The position numbers and the translations under genes were made by a program. The notes beneath the pieces were generated by a model that had not been told where the DNA came from, did no database searches, and was given only the letters and a program-made list of their open reading frames with translations. Below, in pieces: positions 43,534 to 54,814 of a stretch of DNA of 64,000 nucleotides; the first letter of the stretch is position 1; each line of letters starts with the position of its first letter. The stretch spans positions 1 to 64,000 of the forward strand of contig JAPDOI010000891.1 in assembly GCA_029168955.1 (NCBI GenBank). Direction: 5' to 3'. This DNA comes from Aplectana chamaeleonis (taxonomy: Eukaryota > Nematoda > Chromadorea > Rhabditida > Cosmocercidae).

Positions 43534-45328
43534 ATGGCTGCTCCTATAGTAATCCTGCTTACGGTAGGTGTCCTGCGAGTTTTTCAAGCTAAAGGGCTTG
43601 AGCTTTCTCTGCTTTCAGGTGCTCTCTCTGCATCTTGACGGGGTGTTCGTCAGTAAGTATCTCACGTACTCAAACATGTGCTAGGCGGCATTCTTCAAGA
43701 TATTTCAGGCAATAAAAAAGTTGCTTCAGATGCTAAGGTCGACTACGGCTTTCGGGATATGGACCTCAAAATCTCCGATCTTTTCACGCGACTCCACAAC
43801 TGGCATCGCAGCAATCTTGCGTTAGGGAAATATAATTCATATTCCCATTCAACGTCGAACGAGATGTACTATTTGGTGAGTTGTGAGTTTTGTGTTACAC
43901 CCTCGAGTACAATTGCATTGCTCTCAAACCTCGATGATGATGCGGTCTATCAGAGTGAGGTAGCTCATCTGACTAAGCAATAAACAAGTGTGATACTATT
44001 GGTAATTAGCCTACTCCTGTGGCTACTCAGAAGGCTTGTCCTCACTCTTCATGTGAACCTTCCTTCTCAACTCTCGTTCGCCTCGTCCTTCGTCATGATA
44101 GTGGTCTGATTTGCATTGTGACTTGACTTCGAGAACTGTACCTGGAAGGAAACTTTTCTGTCTCCGGCTGATTAAAAGCTTCAGCATGACCTCAAAACAA
44201 TCCACTCAGAGGTTTTCCTTTTCAACGAAAGCTTTCAATCGAGGTTGAGTTGCATATTCGTCTAAGCTTATTCGTCTAACCCATCTGTCATCGGTTTTTC
44301 ACATGGCGTAAATGGCCCACCGAAGAGCGTCTTACGTTGCGTGTTCCAATGAGTCACGTGGAAGGACATTAAAGCACAGTCCAAGCTTAGGGACAAAATC
44401 TCAGAATTCCACGTAGTTGTAGAGTAGACCCCAACATCACAGCACCTGCGGGGTGCAAGCCTTCAATTCCTCCGAATAAACGAGTTCTAGGAAGAGGACA
44501 CTCTAGATAAAACAACAAATATGATATCGACGGCAACTGTACGCGGTCATGGCCACCGTGTACCTGGGTCATCACCAACATCAATAAACATGTTTAGTGT
44601 CTGAACCGCACCTGAAATCATTCGCATGGGTGATGCTCGCACCCTGTAACGTGCTTTCCGCAGAGAGAGAAATGCCAAAGTTTTGAGCTTTGCTTAGTAG
44701 AGCGTGATATTTGAGTCGTTTCAGAACAACAGTCCTAAATTGATGAATAAGGCTAGAGCATATCTGACGAGTGATGGACAATACTCGATTCCGGCGGAGT
44801 ATGGTCGCAATTATTTTGAAACGTGAGGTTATTTTTATGCAACTGTTAGTTCCTAAACTTATCTTTGCATTTACAGGAATTTCCATAAGAACGGCAACAT
44901 GACAGCGCTAGTGGAAGAAGCAGTGAAAGAGTGGTTCCAAAATAGAAACGCATTGAATCAGGTCCGATTGCCATGATATTTTTGAAGGTATAAGTTATAC
45001 TCTCGAGTTTAGATGATTCTCTACAAAAATACGGCGATGGGATGTTTCCACCATCTCTCCAGTGTTAAGGGTGACGATGCGGAGAAGAAGCTAGAATTCT
45101 TATGTCTCTACCCACACAAGTTCGATGATTCGTTCAATTACGATTTTCATTTTAGCTTAAATGTGATTGTTTCGTTTCAGATATGTGGAGGGAACGACAG
45201 CTTTTGTTATGGGAATCCCATGCAGGAAGAAGTATGATGAATTTGCTTGCAAGTATTTTGGAAGCACGGCTTGGTGTGAACCATCGACCGGGCTCTGCAA
45301 CAAATCCGATGATTTTGAGGAGATCTAA
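43534..45328 (+). CDS. Divergent CAP (SCP/TAPS, ASP-like) secreted protein, gene G (left arm)
   Basis: Exons 43534-43563, 43619-43652, 43730-43875, 44725-44822, 44877-44961, 45013-45119 and 45181-45328 give 215 codons plus TAA, all in phase. The leader is MAAPIVILLTVLSLHLDGVF. Exon 3 has LFTRLHNWHRSNLALGKYN and TSNEMYYL. Exon 4 has NNSPKLMNKARAYL and YGRNYF. Exon 5 has EEAVKEWFQNRNALNQ. Exon 6 has MILYKNTAMGCFHH and FLCLYPH. Exon 7 has GIPCRKK, FACKYFG, AWCEP and GLCNKS. The CAP1 histidine (H[FY]TQ) is replaced by ALNQ. A polyadenylation signal AATAAA lies at 45466-45471. It is nearly identical to G' and tail to tail with it. The donor of exon 6 (gttcga) is weak but is shared with gene E. Confidence 0.73.
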
Positions 45329-46544
45329 CTTTTTCATTGCTAATGTTTTCCATGTGATTGTGAGAAATTTTGAGTTGAGATATGCTGCAGTAATGGAGTG
45401 ATATACTCTATTATTACCTCATATCTTCACTCTACGCTGCTTGTAACACTGTGTAACCACTAAAGAATAAAGGCACAATATGCATCTTTTTAAAACTTTA
45501 CCTACAGCAAGCAGTCATCTGAATAAGCATTTAGTAAAACTGACACATACTACACATTTCATTAATGGTTTCGGTGCTCTTCGGTTAGTAGTCTCTAGTA
45601 TGGAGTTCCAGGGCTTTTATTAATTCGGATAACTTTGATTGAGACAAACAGCACGACATCCAATTATGATGAGAAGTTTTCCGCTTAAATTTTGGGATTG
45701 CGATGTTTATGCGATCGTGAGCGGTTTTCGGCGCATGATCAATATTCGATGCGTCCAATTCAAATTCGTGCCCATAACGCAACCGGTATCGTGTTTCGCT
45801 TCTCGAATCGAATACAGATGTTAACTCTTTGGTCGCCTCTCTTGTAGGGTTTCTCTTAAGATCATAAGGACGCTATAGATTCAGTACGCATTAAGCATGG
45901 ATAAACTCAACCCATGCTTCCGTTAACTGCTGACTTGTAGATACTTTCCTTGACTACTCGGTGTACTGCTGTTCCCACTCTTCGTTGACTAGACATCTTT
46001 TTTTTTGTTTTTAGCGCACATCAAAGTTGCAGCTCGTAATGTCATGTACCCACGAAATTTTTTGTACCCGAGGAAGAGCAGTATTTTGTGATTTCAGGAT
46101 TGTTTTGTATACAGACACGCACTGACTGATCCTAAAATTCCTCGTCAAAGCGTGCATCCAATGCACATTCCGAACCTGTTGTGTGGATCCAAGATGATGT
46201 TCAACCTACGCGTGGTGCATCTGTAGGGTCAACTCTCAACGAGGCTCATTAAACGAGCATTAATCTCTCCGCGTTTTTTTGCGAAATGAAAGTCTAATTG
46301 ACTGGCTGCTTTACACTTTGACATTCTACTGCTATGAGCTTGCATTAATTAAGAGAAAGTTGAGACTGCATTACAGAACCCAGCGATTTCCCTTCTGTCA
46401 CTATGGTTGATCTGCTCAACATGCAGGCATTAAATGCGGTGGTTGCCTTGGCTGGGTACAACTAAAATGCGCTCGGGAGGACCCAATTATGATTACTACA
46501 CTCGTATTGCTGTTGCATGTCTTGCTCGTGATTGCACGTTATGT

Positions 46545-46657
46545 TTAAGACTATGTTTAAGACTACGTTATGTTTAGGACTCATCGAAAACGAGGTAGTC
46601 GTTTAAAATCCTAACAAAAAGAGAGACGTTGAAGCTCTGCAAAATGTTCAGCGCTTG
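46545..46657 (+). pseudogene. Older LINE relic, left half of a split site
   Basis: The frame around ENEVVV.NPNKKRDVEALQNVQRL continues, after removing the LINE 46658-52018, into FTKIVYLRCF at 52019. The intact version is on the minus strand of the right arm (57768-57178). Confidence 0.6.
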
Positions 46658-46770
46658 TTTATTTATTTATTTATTTATTGAATACGCTGCTTAAGGCACA
46701 CGTAATATAAAAATATGGATAACTAGAACAGGAGTGGGAGGCATGGAAAGCGAGTATTGGTATCACAGCT

Positions 46771-49700
46771 CTAGTAACTCAACAGCGTCTTCCCTGCAAG
46801 GCGTCTGAAATTCAACAGAGCACCAGGAATGGGCAGTGGAGTGACGCTAAGATTCAACGAAACAAAGGTGGATCCAGCTCTACATGTGAAAGAAGAGGCT
46901 CTCGTATTGCTTTTGGGAGCTGAATACGAGATTTTCTGAGTGCTTCCCCGAGTTCTAGAGCGAACTAGCCTAAAAAATTTTGAGACGTTAGTTTTCATGA
47001 GCCCTGATAAAATTTTGAAGACTACGCATGCATCATAGAGTCGTCGGCGAGAGTATAAGGAATGCAGTTTAAGCTCTCTATTCCTGTCTTCTGCATTGGG
47101 TATGCTGTTATAAGGCCCTATGTTAGCTCTTATATATATTCTTCGCGTAAAGTTGTTTTGAATTCTTTCCAATAGTAAAACATCTTTACGCTTCTGTGGT
47201 GAGAAAACTGATGTTCCGCTTTCTAGAATGGGCCTGACATATGTTTTGTAAGCTCTTAACAAAACATTCTTATCTCTGACAGATAAAGCTTTAAAAATGA
47301 GGAAAGCTCTGGAGGAAGCTTTGCTGTACAGAAATTTTAGGTGATCTGAGAAGTCCAGTTTGCTGCTATAGTGAAAGCCCAGGTCTTTAACAGAGGATAC
47401 GAAATTCAGCACATGACCACCGAAATTGTAAGTGCATGGCAATCCAGATACTCCTAATCTCATGAAAACTGTTTTTTCCGGAGCCAAGGGCAATTTCCAT
47501 TCATACGACCAATCAAGAATTTTCTCCAATGCACCTGCAATCATATTCTGATCCTCTTCATTGTCAACCTTTTTATAAATTTTAATATCATCAGCAAATT
47601 GCTTGCACGTTACACCACAACGCTCAAGAAGGCCGGGAAGTTCTGAGGTGTGAACAGCAAACAGAATGGGAGACAATACCCCTCCCTGAGGTACACCACT
47701 TCTCACTGACCTGACTGAAGAAAATGTTGTGTTTATTTTTACTTGGAAACTTCTTCCTAAGAGATAATTTTTTAGCCATCTAGTGACCAAGGGATGAAAT
47801 TTGAGCTTAGTCAATTTATACAGCAGGTTGGAATGATCAACTCGATCAAATGCTTTCGAAAAATCAAAATACACCACGTCACAGCACTTTCTCGTATCCA
47901 GATATTCCGTCCAGTCATTAATGCATTCGAGTAGGTTCGTCTCCACTGATTTCCCAGGGACAAACCCATGTTGGTTCGGTGGAATAATTGAATTTTCTTC
48001 AAAATGACTCATTATGTGCTTCTTCAGTCCTTTCTCAAATATTCTACAAAGCTGTGATGTAATGCTTACAGGTCTATAGTTATCAACCAAGGATGCAGGT
48101 TCCTTTTTCAGCAGCGGTGTTACAAATGAATGTGTCCAACGAAGAGGCACTTCAGAATAACAAATCGATTGGTTGAAAATATATGTTAAAGGACCTGTAA
48201 TTACATGGGCAATATTTTTCAAAAAAATGGCCGGTACAAAGTCTGGTGTGATTGAATGAGTTGGCGGCAATTTAGACAAGAGTTCATACAAGAAAACCTC
48301 CTCAAACCACGGGAACCCAGCCATTTCATGGCCAACGGAAGGTTCGTAGATTGGAAAATTATCATCTCTTTCAGTGTAAACATCTTGAAATTTATCAGCC
48401 AGTAGCTCCGCCTTATCTTGATCTGTAACTGCAATAGAATCCCCCTTTCTCAAACCCGGAATCCTGCAAGAAGTCGAAAGTTTCTTGTTGATATATTTGA
48501 AGAAATCCTTTTTGTCCCCCCTAGCAATTATTTTGGCTTCCAAATTTCTGTTGTACTATTGCAGGCGAAAGTCAAAATCTTGCGTAAAATCTTGGAACCT
48601 AGCCCAATCCTCCTCCCGATTCGAACTTCTAGCTACATTAAATAAGCAGCTCCTATGTTCAGCCATGTTTTGAAGATAAGAGGGCAGAAAACACTTGGAA
48701 GCCCTTACACGCTTCAAAGGCACAAAAGAATCAATAGTGTGTTGTAGTATGGCTAGAAACATCTCGTATTTTTCTTGAAAGGAACTTGCTGATTCAAAGG
48801 AACTTTGCCAATCCACCGACCAAAGATAGTCACAAATGATTGAATAGTCACACCCTCTGAAATGCCGAAAAAAGGTGATTGCAGGCTCAGAATATGAAGC
48901 AGATAATGAGAAACTGAGGCTGATATGGTCACTGGAGCCAACAGGTGGTTTAGAAATAACATTTTTCACCAGCGCAAGGTCATCTGATAAAATCAAATCA
49001 AGAATGCTGTCGCCTCTTGGGGGATTTTTCACAAACTGATGTAGACCATGGCTCTCTACCAGGGATGTGCGTAATTACGACTAACGACTAACGAAATTAA
49101 CGACTAACGAGCTTTTTCGGTGTTACGACTAACGAATAACGACTAACGAAATTTAAAATATTTTCGTAAGCAATCCCAAAATTCGTTAGAAAGTCATTAG
49201 TAATTCAAATCGCGCTCAAACCTAAAACATACACCAGGATTGATACATATCGCTTTTTTGGTTGTTCTAGGTGGATGGTACAAAATAACCATAGCCTTCA
49301 GTATTTATTATTTATACTGATACTGCTCCGCAGTTCTGGAAATCCCCCCCACACATTATGACCCCAACCGCACGTTGCCCAAGGTTAGGCGCAGCATTTA
49401 TGCGACTTCGCGTCGGTCGCGCTACGTTATGGTAGGCTCACTGAACCGGTTGCGACAACGACCGGCTCTAGCGGAGATTTTTGCAGAGGGCACTATCAGA
49501 GGTGATAGTATGGAGCGGTGCCTGTAGGCCACAACTGCCCAACGACGGAAAATGTATCCGATGATTGGATTGCAAAGGGTGCCATCTTTTAATTTCCAGA
49601 CATCAATTCGAGATATGGGGTTTCCATAAAGTGGTGCTGAGACCTCTCAGTGAGTAAATTTTCACTCGGGTGCTAATTTTTTCCGACCTCTCCCCCACTA

Positions 49701-50783
49701 AGGGAACAAGCTCTGAACCGCGCAAGCGCTCGGCTCGTGACCCTGAGCAAAGAACAATTATTACAAACTCGGTGCAATTCTCCGTGTTGTCACCATCGGG
49801 TAGATCTCAAATAACATCATATAGCGCAGAATAGCAAATCTCGCACTGGAAAAAAAGCAGAGTTCAAGATTTTCTTGGTTTAAAATATTGTTCCTTTTCT
49901 TATCAAGAAAAAATGACAAAAATCGATGAACGCACTCGAGTATTGGGCTTTCGTTAATTAATGATGCTTTAATTATTGCTTTAATTATGTATGTTTAGGT
50001 TTCTAAATTGAACTAGGTTCTCTAACAAGGAGTGATTTGTGTTTTCAATGGTCATGAATGTTCTGGAAAACATACCTCTCTTCATTTCTTCCTTTTTTCT
50101 AATCATAGTGGTTTTTTTCTGCCTCATCTGTGCTTGTTTTCAAAGCCTAGATTTTTAACGACTAACGATTAACGACTAACGAGGGTTTTGGCCGGTTGAA
50201 CGACTAACGGCTAACGAATTACAAAATTTCTATTACGCACATCCCTGCTCTCTACCATGTCCGCAAACGTACGCGCCAATGACGACATCGACTTATTTTT
50301 ATCTTCCCAGTCGATATCGGGATAGTTAAAGTCACCTAGAACAACCGCTGAATGTTCACAAATAATCAAATCGCTGATAGAGTTTGAAAGTCTCTCGTTC
50401 AAGGCTGCAGGCCAATATGGGGTTCTGTAAACTGCAATGAGTCGTATTTTATGGCACTCCAAAATTATATCAAGCGCTAAAATCTCAAAACCATCGGGAA
50501 CACATTCAGACAAAACCTCCGTGAAACCCATATCATTTCTCAGGAAAACAACGACGCCTCCACCCTGCCTTCTGATTCTATCACAACGCAGTGCCTGGTA
50601 GTTGCTATTGAGATAAGATAACAATGCAGATAGTGAATGAGATGAGTTTAGCCAAGTTTCAGTGAAGACAAAAACATCATAGCAGTCGCTCAGCACTAAG
50701 TCAATGTGACTTGCATTTTTTGTAATTGATCTCACATTTGAATAAAAACACGTGATATTTCTATTACTGGAACGCGAAGCCAC
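46771..50783 (-). pseudogene. LINE ORF2: endonuclease and reverse transcriptase, interrupted
   Basis: The endonuclease starts near 50783 (ITCFYSNVRSI, FVFTETWLNSS, AVYRTPYWPA, VVLGDFNYPDIDW), is split at 50247/49060 by a hAT-like element, and resumes (NPPRGDSILDLILSD, SSDHISLSFS). A single in-frame TAG at 48556-48558 separates it from the RT (48543-46771): YRPVSITSQLCRIFEK, GFVPGKS, YFDFSKAFDRVDH, GVPQGGVLSPILFA, FADDIKIYKKV, and a C-terminal LERIQNNFTRRIY block. All RT catalytic motifs are intact. Apart from the insertion and one stop this copy would be complete, so it is young. The first codon in the annotated frame is GTG, with no ATG nearby. Confidence 0.87.
49060..50247. repeat. hAT-like non-autonomous element with 8-bp target duplication
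   Basis: A perfect 16-bp terminal inverted repeat CAGGGATGTGCGTAAT (49060-49075; complement at 50232-50247) is flanked by an exact 8-bp duplication CTCTCTAC (49052-49059 and 50248-50255), which fits the hAT target pattern nTnnnnAn. Just inside both ends are arrays of ACGACTAACGA-type repeats, running in the same direction at both ends. It has 1188 bp, with no transposase ORF. It interrupts the endonuclease of the LINE. Confidence 0.92.
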
Positions 50784-50788
50784 ATCAC

Positions 50789-51706
50789 CTAGTTTAAAGA
50801 ATGATGAGGAGTCCTATCACCCGGTTGGAGGTTTAATGAACTTCCTTGCGTGCACATGGTAATCGCGCTTTCCGAACTCAGGTGAACCGCTCCACCACCA
50901 GCGAGGGAAGGTGAGCTATAGTCCCCTTGGTCAGAACTAGCCCGAAGAACCTGTACAGCTGGAGATGAGGAGTTAGTATTTCTACGATTCAAACGCTCCT
51001 CTCGACGCCGATTCAGCTCCGCTTTAGTCAGGGATTCCCGAAGGAATACTCCTTTCCCGAAGGAGAACCATAGCCGAGAAGCTCTCTTTACCGCTAGTTT
51101 TTGGAAGCGAGTACAAGGGAGTACAACCTTCAATAATCTACGTGTGCTAGAATTGGGATCGCCTAACCTAAACACAGAAACTGGAGAGCACTCTATATTG
51201 AGATGAGATAGAACATTCATAACGCTACTCCAGTCATACCCGAGCCTTGAAGAAATCTCAGGATGTCTTGATTCTGGTATGCCACCAATGATAACAGATC
51301 TTAATCTTTCACACTCGTGAAAATCATTATTCTGAGAGGGAGTGATGTTTGTGGTTGAACTCGGTTCAAGTCAATCAATGGCATTGATAAGTGAGTTAAG
51401 GGGAATGCAAAGCCGCTGACGGAGCAGAGCATTCTCCTCACGAAGGCTATCTCTCTCACGACGAATCATGACAAGTTCGTTCGTGAGCACATTGAATGCG
51501 TTCTTGATGCAGTCTGGCACTGTTGTCGACGAGTTGACTTCTTGAATAGCAGCATCCAAACGTGAGATACCATTTGACGAGTGCAGTTGCGTTGACGGAA
51601 TGGACATATGTGTCCCCTTAACATGTGAGCGCAGTGGTGAGTTCATCATTAATTTTAGGCAGAAGTGGTCCAATAGACCTGGTGAGACGACCGAATAAGC
51701 AAGCAC
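50789..51706 (-). pseudogene. LINE ORF1 with one internal stop
   Basis: The first part (51706-51374) ends in a heptad-like Arg/Glu/Leu segment (VMIRRERDSLREENALLRQRL), likely a coiled coil. A single TGA (51373-51371) is followed in the same frame by ERLRSVIIGGIPES, VFRLGDPNSSTRRLLKVVLP and a KRASRLW...LTKAELNRRREER block, typical of the nucleic-acid-binding part of CR1-type ORF1 proteins. It ends at TAG 50791-50789, a few bases before the ORF2 start in another frame. Confidence 0.65.
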
Positions 51707-52018
51707 AAAAACTGATCACGGGTCGTTCGTGATCGACGCAGATCGTTAATAAGTTCCAAGAAATCCACACACCAAAATCGGAAGTCGTTCACCTGTCAAG
51801 GTGGCAAGAGCCGATAAGTCCAGTTGAAGATACCCTTTTGCCACGAAGGGAAACGCAGGTCTTCTTGTCTTCTTGATACAGTCGTAGATCTCCTCGCTGA
51901 TTGTAGACCTCACTGCTGACGAGGCTATCCAGGAATGGCCAGAGACGAATCGGAGAGAGCAGCTTCCACCGACCTTGCACGGTCAACGCATGAAGTGGAA
52001 TGAGTGGAAGTGGAAAGA

Positions 52019-52600
52019 GTTTACCAAAATTGTCTATCTGCGTTGCTTCCGAATTGGTTCTGCACATTCGCCTCCTCACAGTAGTCGAACTAAGACCTTA
52101 AAGCTGGAATTCTTGAAGGAACGACGTTCTGCCCTTAATCTAGTGTTTATCAATAAAGTTAAGAGGCTCAAGCGGAGACCAAGATTTTCAAAGTATGGAG
52201 TTTTCAGGCCAAATAGAAGAAAGGTGTGCAGCCTCGAGTATCCGTTTACGAAGAACTCTCGGTTGTCACACTCATACATATTTTTATTGCTGCTCCAGAT
52301 GACTCCATATACTTTCAGCCAACTTCTTCGATAAGAAAGCAAATGTGAAAGCATTTTTTACTGCATACCTATATGATCACAGTGCTATGAAGATGTGGTT
52401 TGGTAATGCTGCGGTGAAGAAAGTACGTCTCACAAGATGGATAGATCTCACGATCTTCAATTGAAGCGTACTCAGCTGTAGACAACATGAGGCATATTCA
52501 ATACTTCAACAAAATGGTGACCATGGAAAGAAGTTTTATGATTCATGCATGTCAAAATTTACATACAAAGATAAGCTGCATGGTGATGCTAGGTGGCGAT
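52019..52600 (+). pseudogene. Older LINE relic (RT C-terminal region), left arm
   Basis: Reads FTKIVYLRCFRIGSAH, then SRTKTLKLEFLKERRSALNL, then SLEYPFTKNSRLSHS; this follows the post-RT pattern RRFT....R..., L.LE.RR...DL of CR1/Jockey-like LINEs. It continues from 46545-46657, the site having been split by the LINE. It has stops and frame changes after about 52330. The same relic lies in the right arm at 57768-56741. Confidence 0.6.
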
Positions 52601-52718
52601 TAATTCAAATTTGGCCCGGAATAGCGGTTTTTTCGCGATTTTTCCCTGTAGGTCCCACTACTCTAAACCCGAAAAGAGTTTTGAGAGAAAAAGAAGACAA
52701 GTATATTTGACAGCGACC

Positions 52719-52940
52719 ACAGCCTTTCAGGTTCCTTTACATAGTCTTAATATTTATGAGCTCAATATCAATGACCTGCGTGCCAAACTTGCAGAACTCA
52801 CATTATACAAAGACCGCTCTCAAGCTGATGTCATCCTCCTGCCGGAGACTGAGCTTAGGGAATCCTCCCCCTATCTGCCCCGCCTTCTATCTGGTTACAC
52901 GTCCACATTCCCCTTTCATCACATGGTGGTAGCGTCTTAG
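52719..52940 (+). pseudogene. LINE endonuclease N-terminal relic
   Basis: LNIYELNINDLRAKLAELTL, then QADVILLPETEL matches the start of APE-type endonucleases (N.nGLr.Kl.el... DVi.l.ET.L). A stop follows, and the continuing frame decays. A possible downstream remnant of the same element is at 55990-56579 on the same strand. Confidence 0.5.
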
Positions 52941-54013
52941 CTTTTGTAGAGTAACCTCTTCTCACCTAATTGTACTTCCACTGATGTTGTTGAATGTTTC
53001 GAATTGTTTAAAAGTTCATTTTGTATTGCAAAGTGGTTTCCTCGAGAATGTCAATGTTTACATATCACTTTTCACCTCCTGGAGTCGTATTCGCCATTAA
53101 CCCGCCGGGAAGTCGAAGGAAATTTTAGTGAAATTTCAGAACAATATGCGCGCTCCACGGCCACCTCTAGCCTCCTTTGGCATCCCGCTGGAATTTGCGG
53201 CATCGCTTCGCTGAAGAATGTTCGCATCGCGGTGGTATCTTTATCTTTTCGCAGTAATATCGATACGTACCACAGTTTGCATTTCCATCTACCGAAGAGT
53301 AAAATGGATTGATCTGCGGCACGGATAAATGGGCGTGGCCAAGAGCGATGGCTAGGTGACACCTCTGCCGCGATAGCATCAAATAAGAATTTTTCCCGAT
53401 TAGAGGTATTCGATAGCCTTATCAGAGATTGTTTTCGCAGAGACCTCATAGAGAGACTTCAATTTCTCTAAACGGTATCATTCATTTTTCCCTTGAATTC
53501 TGAGTGCCCCCACCCAAACTAGGTTTGTACAATTCTTTTTACGTTTAATGATTTATAAGTGCTCGCCCTCCTCTCTATCCCCCTCTCCCGCCCTTACGTC
53601 AAAATCAGCGGGCATCCGCCATTTATGGATGAACCATCTGCGGATTCTAATCAGAGTTCGAAATGTGGCCGGACAAAATTTCCCAAACACTAAAAGAAAT
53701 ATTCTCTCAGGTTACCAAAAGACCTAAATGGGGTGTTAATCGCCTTCTTCAGATCGAACATATCCTTCTTCTTTTTCTTTTCCTTTAGCGTTTGTCCCGC
53801 TCCAATGCGGGGTCCGCTTTTCTTGTGCGCTGGCGCCATTTTTCTTTCGGAGTAGACGACCCACTAGAGGAATTTCATGAGAAATGCTCATCACACTAGT
53901 GCCACCGAATGATTTACCCTTATTCAAACACACGAAACTGTTTAATGTGACCAACCGAGCGGTCGGTCAATCCCAAACAACTGCTCATTTCATTGTAATC
54001 TTAGGTGGGTCGT

Positions 54014-54262
54014 CTATTCCGAAGAGCACCAATTTTTCCTGTCATGCGCCTGATCAGGGTGCACGCCGGCTATTCTCAAATCGGAATGCAGCGTGTAAAG
54101 CCACCGCTGCCTTGGTCGTACTTCAGGTCTCTTTCCAGGCACGTCAAGGTTGAGCCTAGCCTCGCATACGGCATCACTTCCAGCGCGAAGAACGTGCTCA
54201 TACCATCGCTGTCGAGATTCACGCAGTTTCTCGGCGATTGAAGCAACGGCAATTAGGAGCAA
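54014..54262 (-). pseudogene. RTE-type LINE C-terminal relic
   Basis: EKLRESRQRWYEHVLRAGSD, then GKRPEVRPRQRWLYTL..DLRIAGVHPDQAHDR is the well-known C-terminal block of RTE-type polyproteins (LR.sR.RWyGHV.R, GkRp.GRP..RW.d....DL). Only this end is present. Confidence 0.7.
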
Positions 54263-54340
54263 GAGGCAAGTTCGAATATATCTGTTCCCGATAAATTTTC
54301 AGGTTTTTTTTTCAAGCATGACCAATAGGGGGGAATTTTA

Positions 54341-54810
54341 AAGACAGAATACACGCTCTCAAAAACGTGATTGAGATAACCACGGGAATATAATGGTATG
54401 GCTCAGAACCCAATGCCTACGCATTTTGAAGCGTCAAAAACGACCCACAATGCCGTTACACGAGTGAGAATTAGGCCCAGCCCTTGTATTCCTCCGCCCC
54501 TGTTTTGTCGTTCTTCTTCGAAATAGGGGTGCTAGGCCATCTCCACCGTCGGCGACTTTTGTGGGTGGTACAATAAGTACAAAAAGTAAGCCACATACAT
54601 CGACGACGGTGGGAATGGCCCAGTACCACTGTTCTGGACGATGACGGCAAATATAGGGACGGAGAAATACAGGGCGGGGCCATCTTCTCACTCGTGGAGC
54701 GTCATAGTGGGTCGTTTTTGATACTTCAAAATGCGTAGGCCCTGAGTTCTGAGCCGTACCACTCTATTTCCGTAGTTATCTCAATCACGCTTTCGAGCGA
54801 GTATGCGGTT
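54341..54810. repeat. TTAA-type foldback element with ~85-bp arms
   Basis: Left arm from TTAA (54337-54340): AGACAGAATACACGCTC, GTGATTGAGATAACCACGG, ATGCCTACGCATTTTGAAGC, AAAAACGACCCAC. The right arm mirrors it (GTGGGTCGTTTTTGATACTTC ... CCGTAGTTATCTCAATCACG ... GAGCGAGTATGCGGTT) up to TCAA at 54811-54814. The interior is non-coding. It abuts the next element at the shared TCAA. Confidence 0.65.
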
Positions 54811-54814
54811 TCAA

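Larger units (their letters stand above)
46658..52018 (-). mobile_element. CR1/Jockey-like LINE, copy 2, near full length
   Basis: Minus-strand element with a short-repeat 3' tail (complement of TTTATTTATTTATTTATT at 46658), ORF2 (RT and endonuclease), ORF1 and a 5' region to about 52018. Its borders are defined by the right arm, where the target CGCTTGTTCACCAAAATTG is uninterrupted; a GTTTA shared by both borders (46657-46661, 52019-52023) is a possible short target duplication. Removing the hAT-like insert 49060-50247 leaves about 4.17 kb. The 3' 1.8 kb matches copy 1 (14234-16083) closely. Confidence 0.85.
36780..52600 (+). repeat. Left arm of a large inverted duplication
   Basis: Compared with the complement of 57059-64000, this arm is collinear over its whole length once insertions are removed: 36979-37516 (TTAA element), about 38019-38780, 38891-42577 (RTE), about 45800-46345 and 46658-52018 (LINE). 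It contains CAP gene G. The inner break is at 52600, after GTGGCGAT. The outer limit is set by the window end of the other arm. Confidence 0.85.

Noticed and set aside
44581..44886. 101-codon minus-strand frame (also inverse at 60894-61199)
   Set aside because: It overlaps exon 4 of CAP gene G on the other strand; its conservation is explained by that exon and the arm duplication.
53072..53449. 125-codon minus-strand frame in the spacer
   Set aside because: No recognised motif, and part of it recurs in degenerate form near 55.69 kb, so it is more likely repeat DNA.
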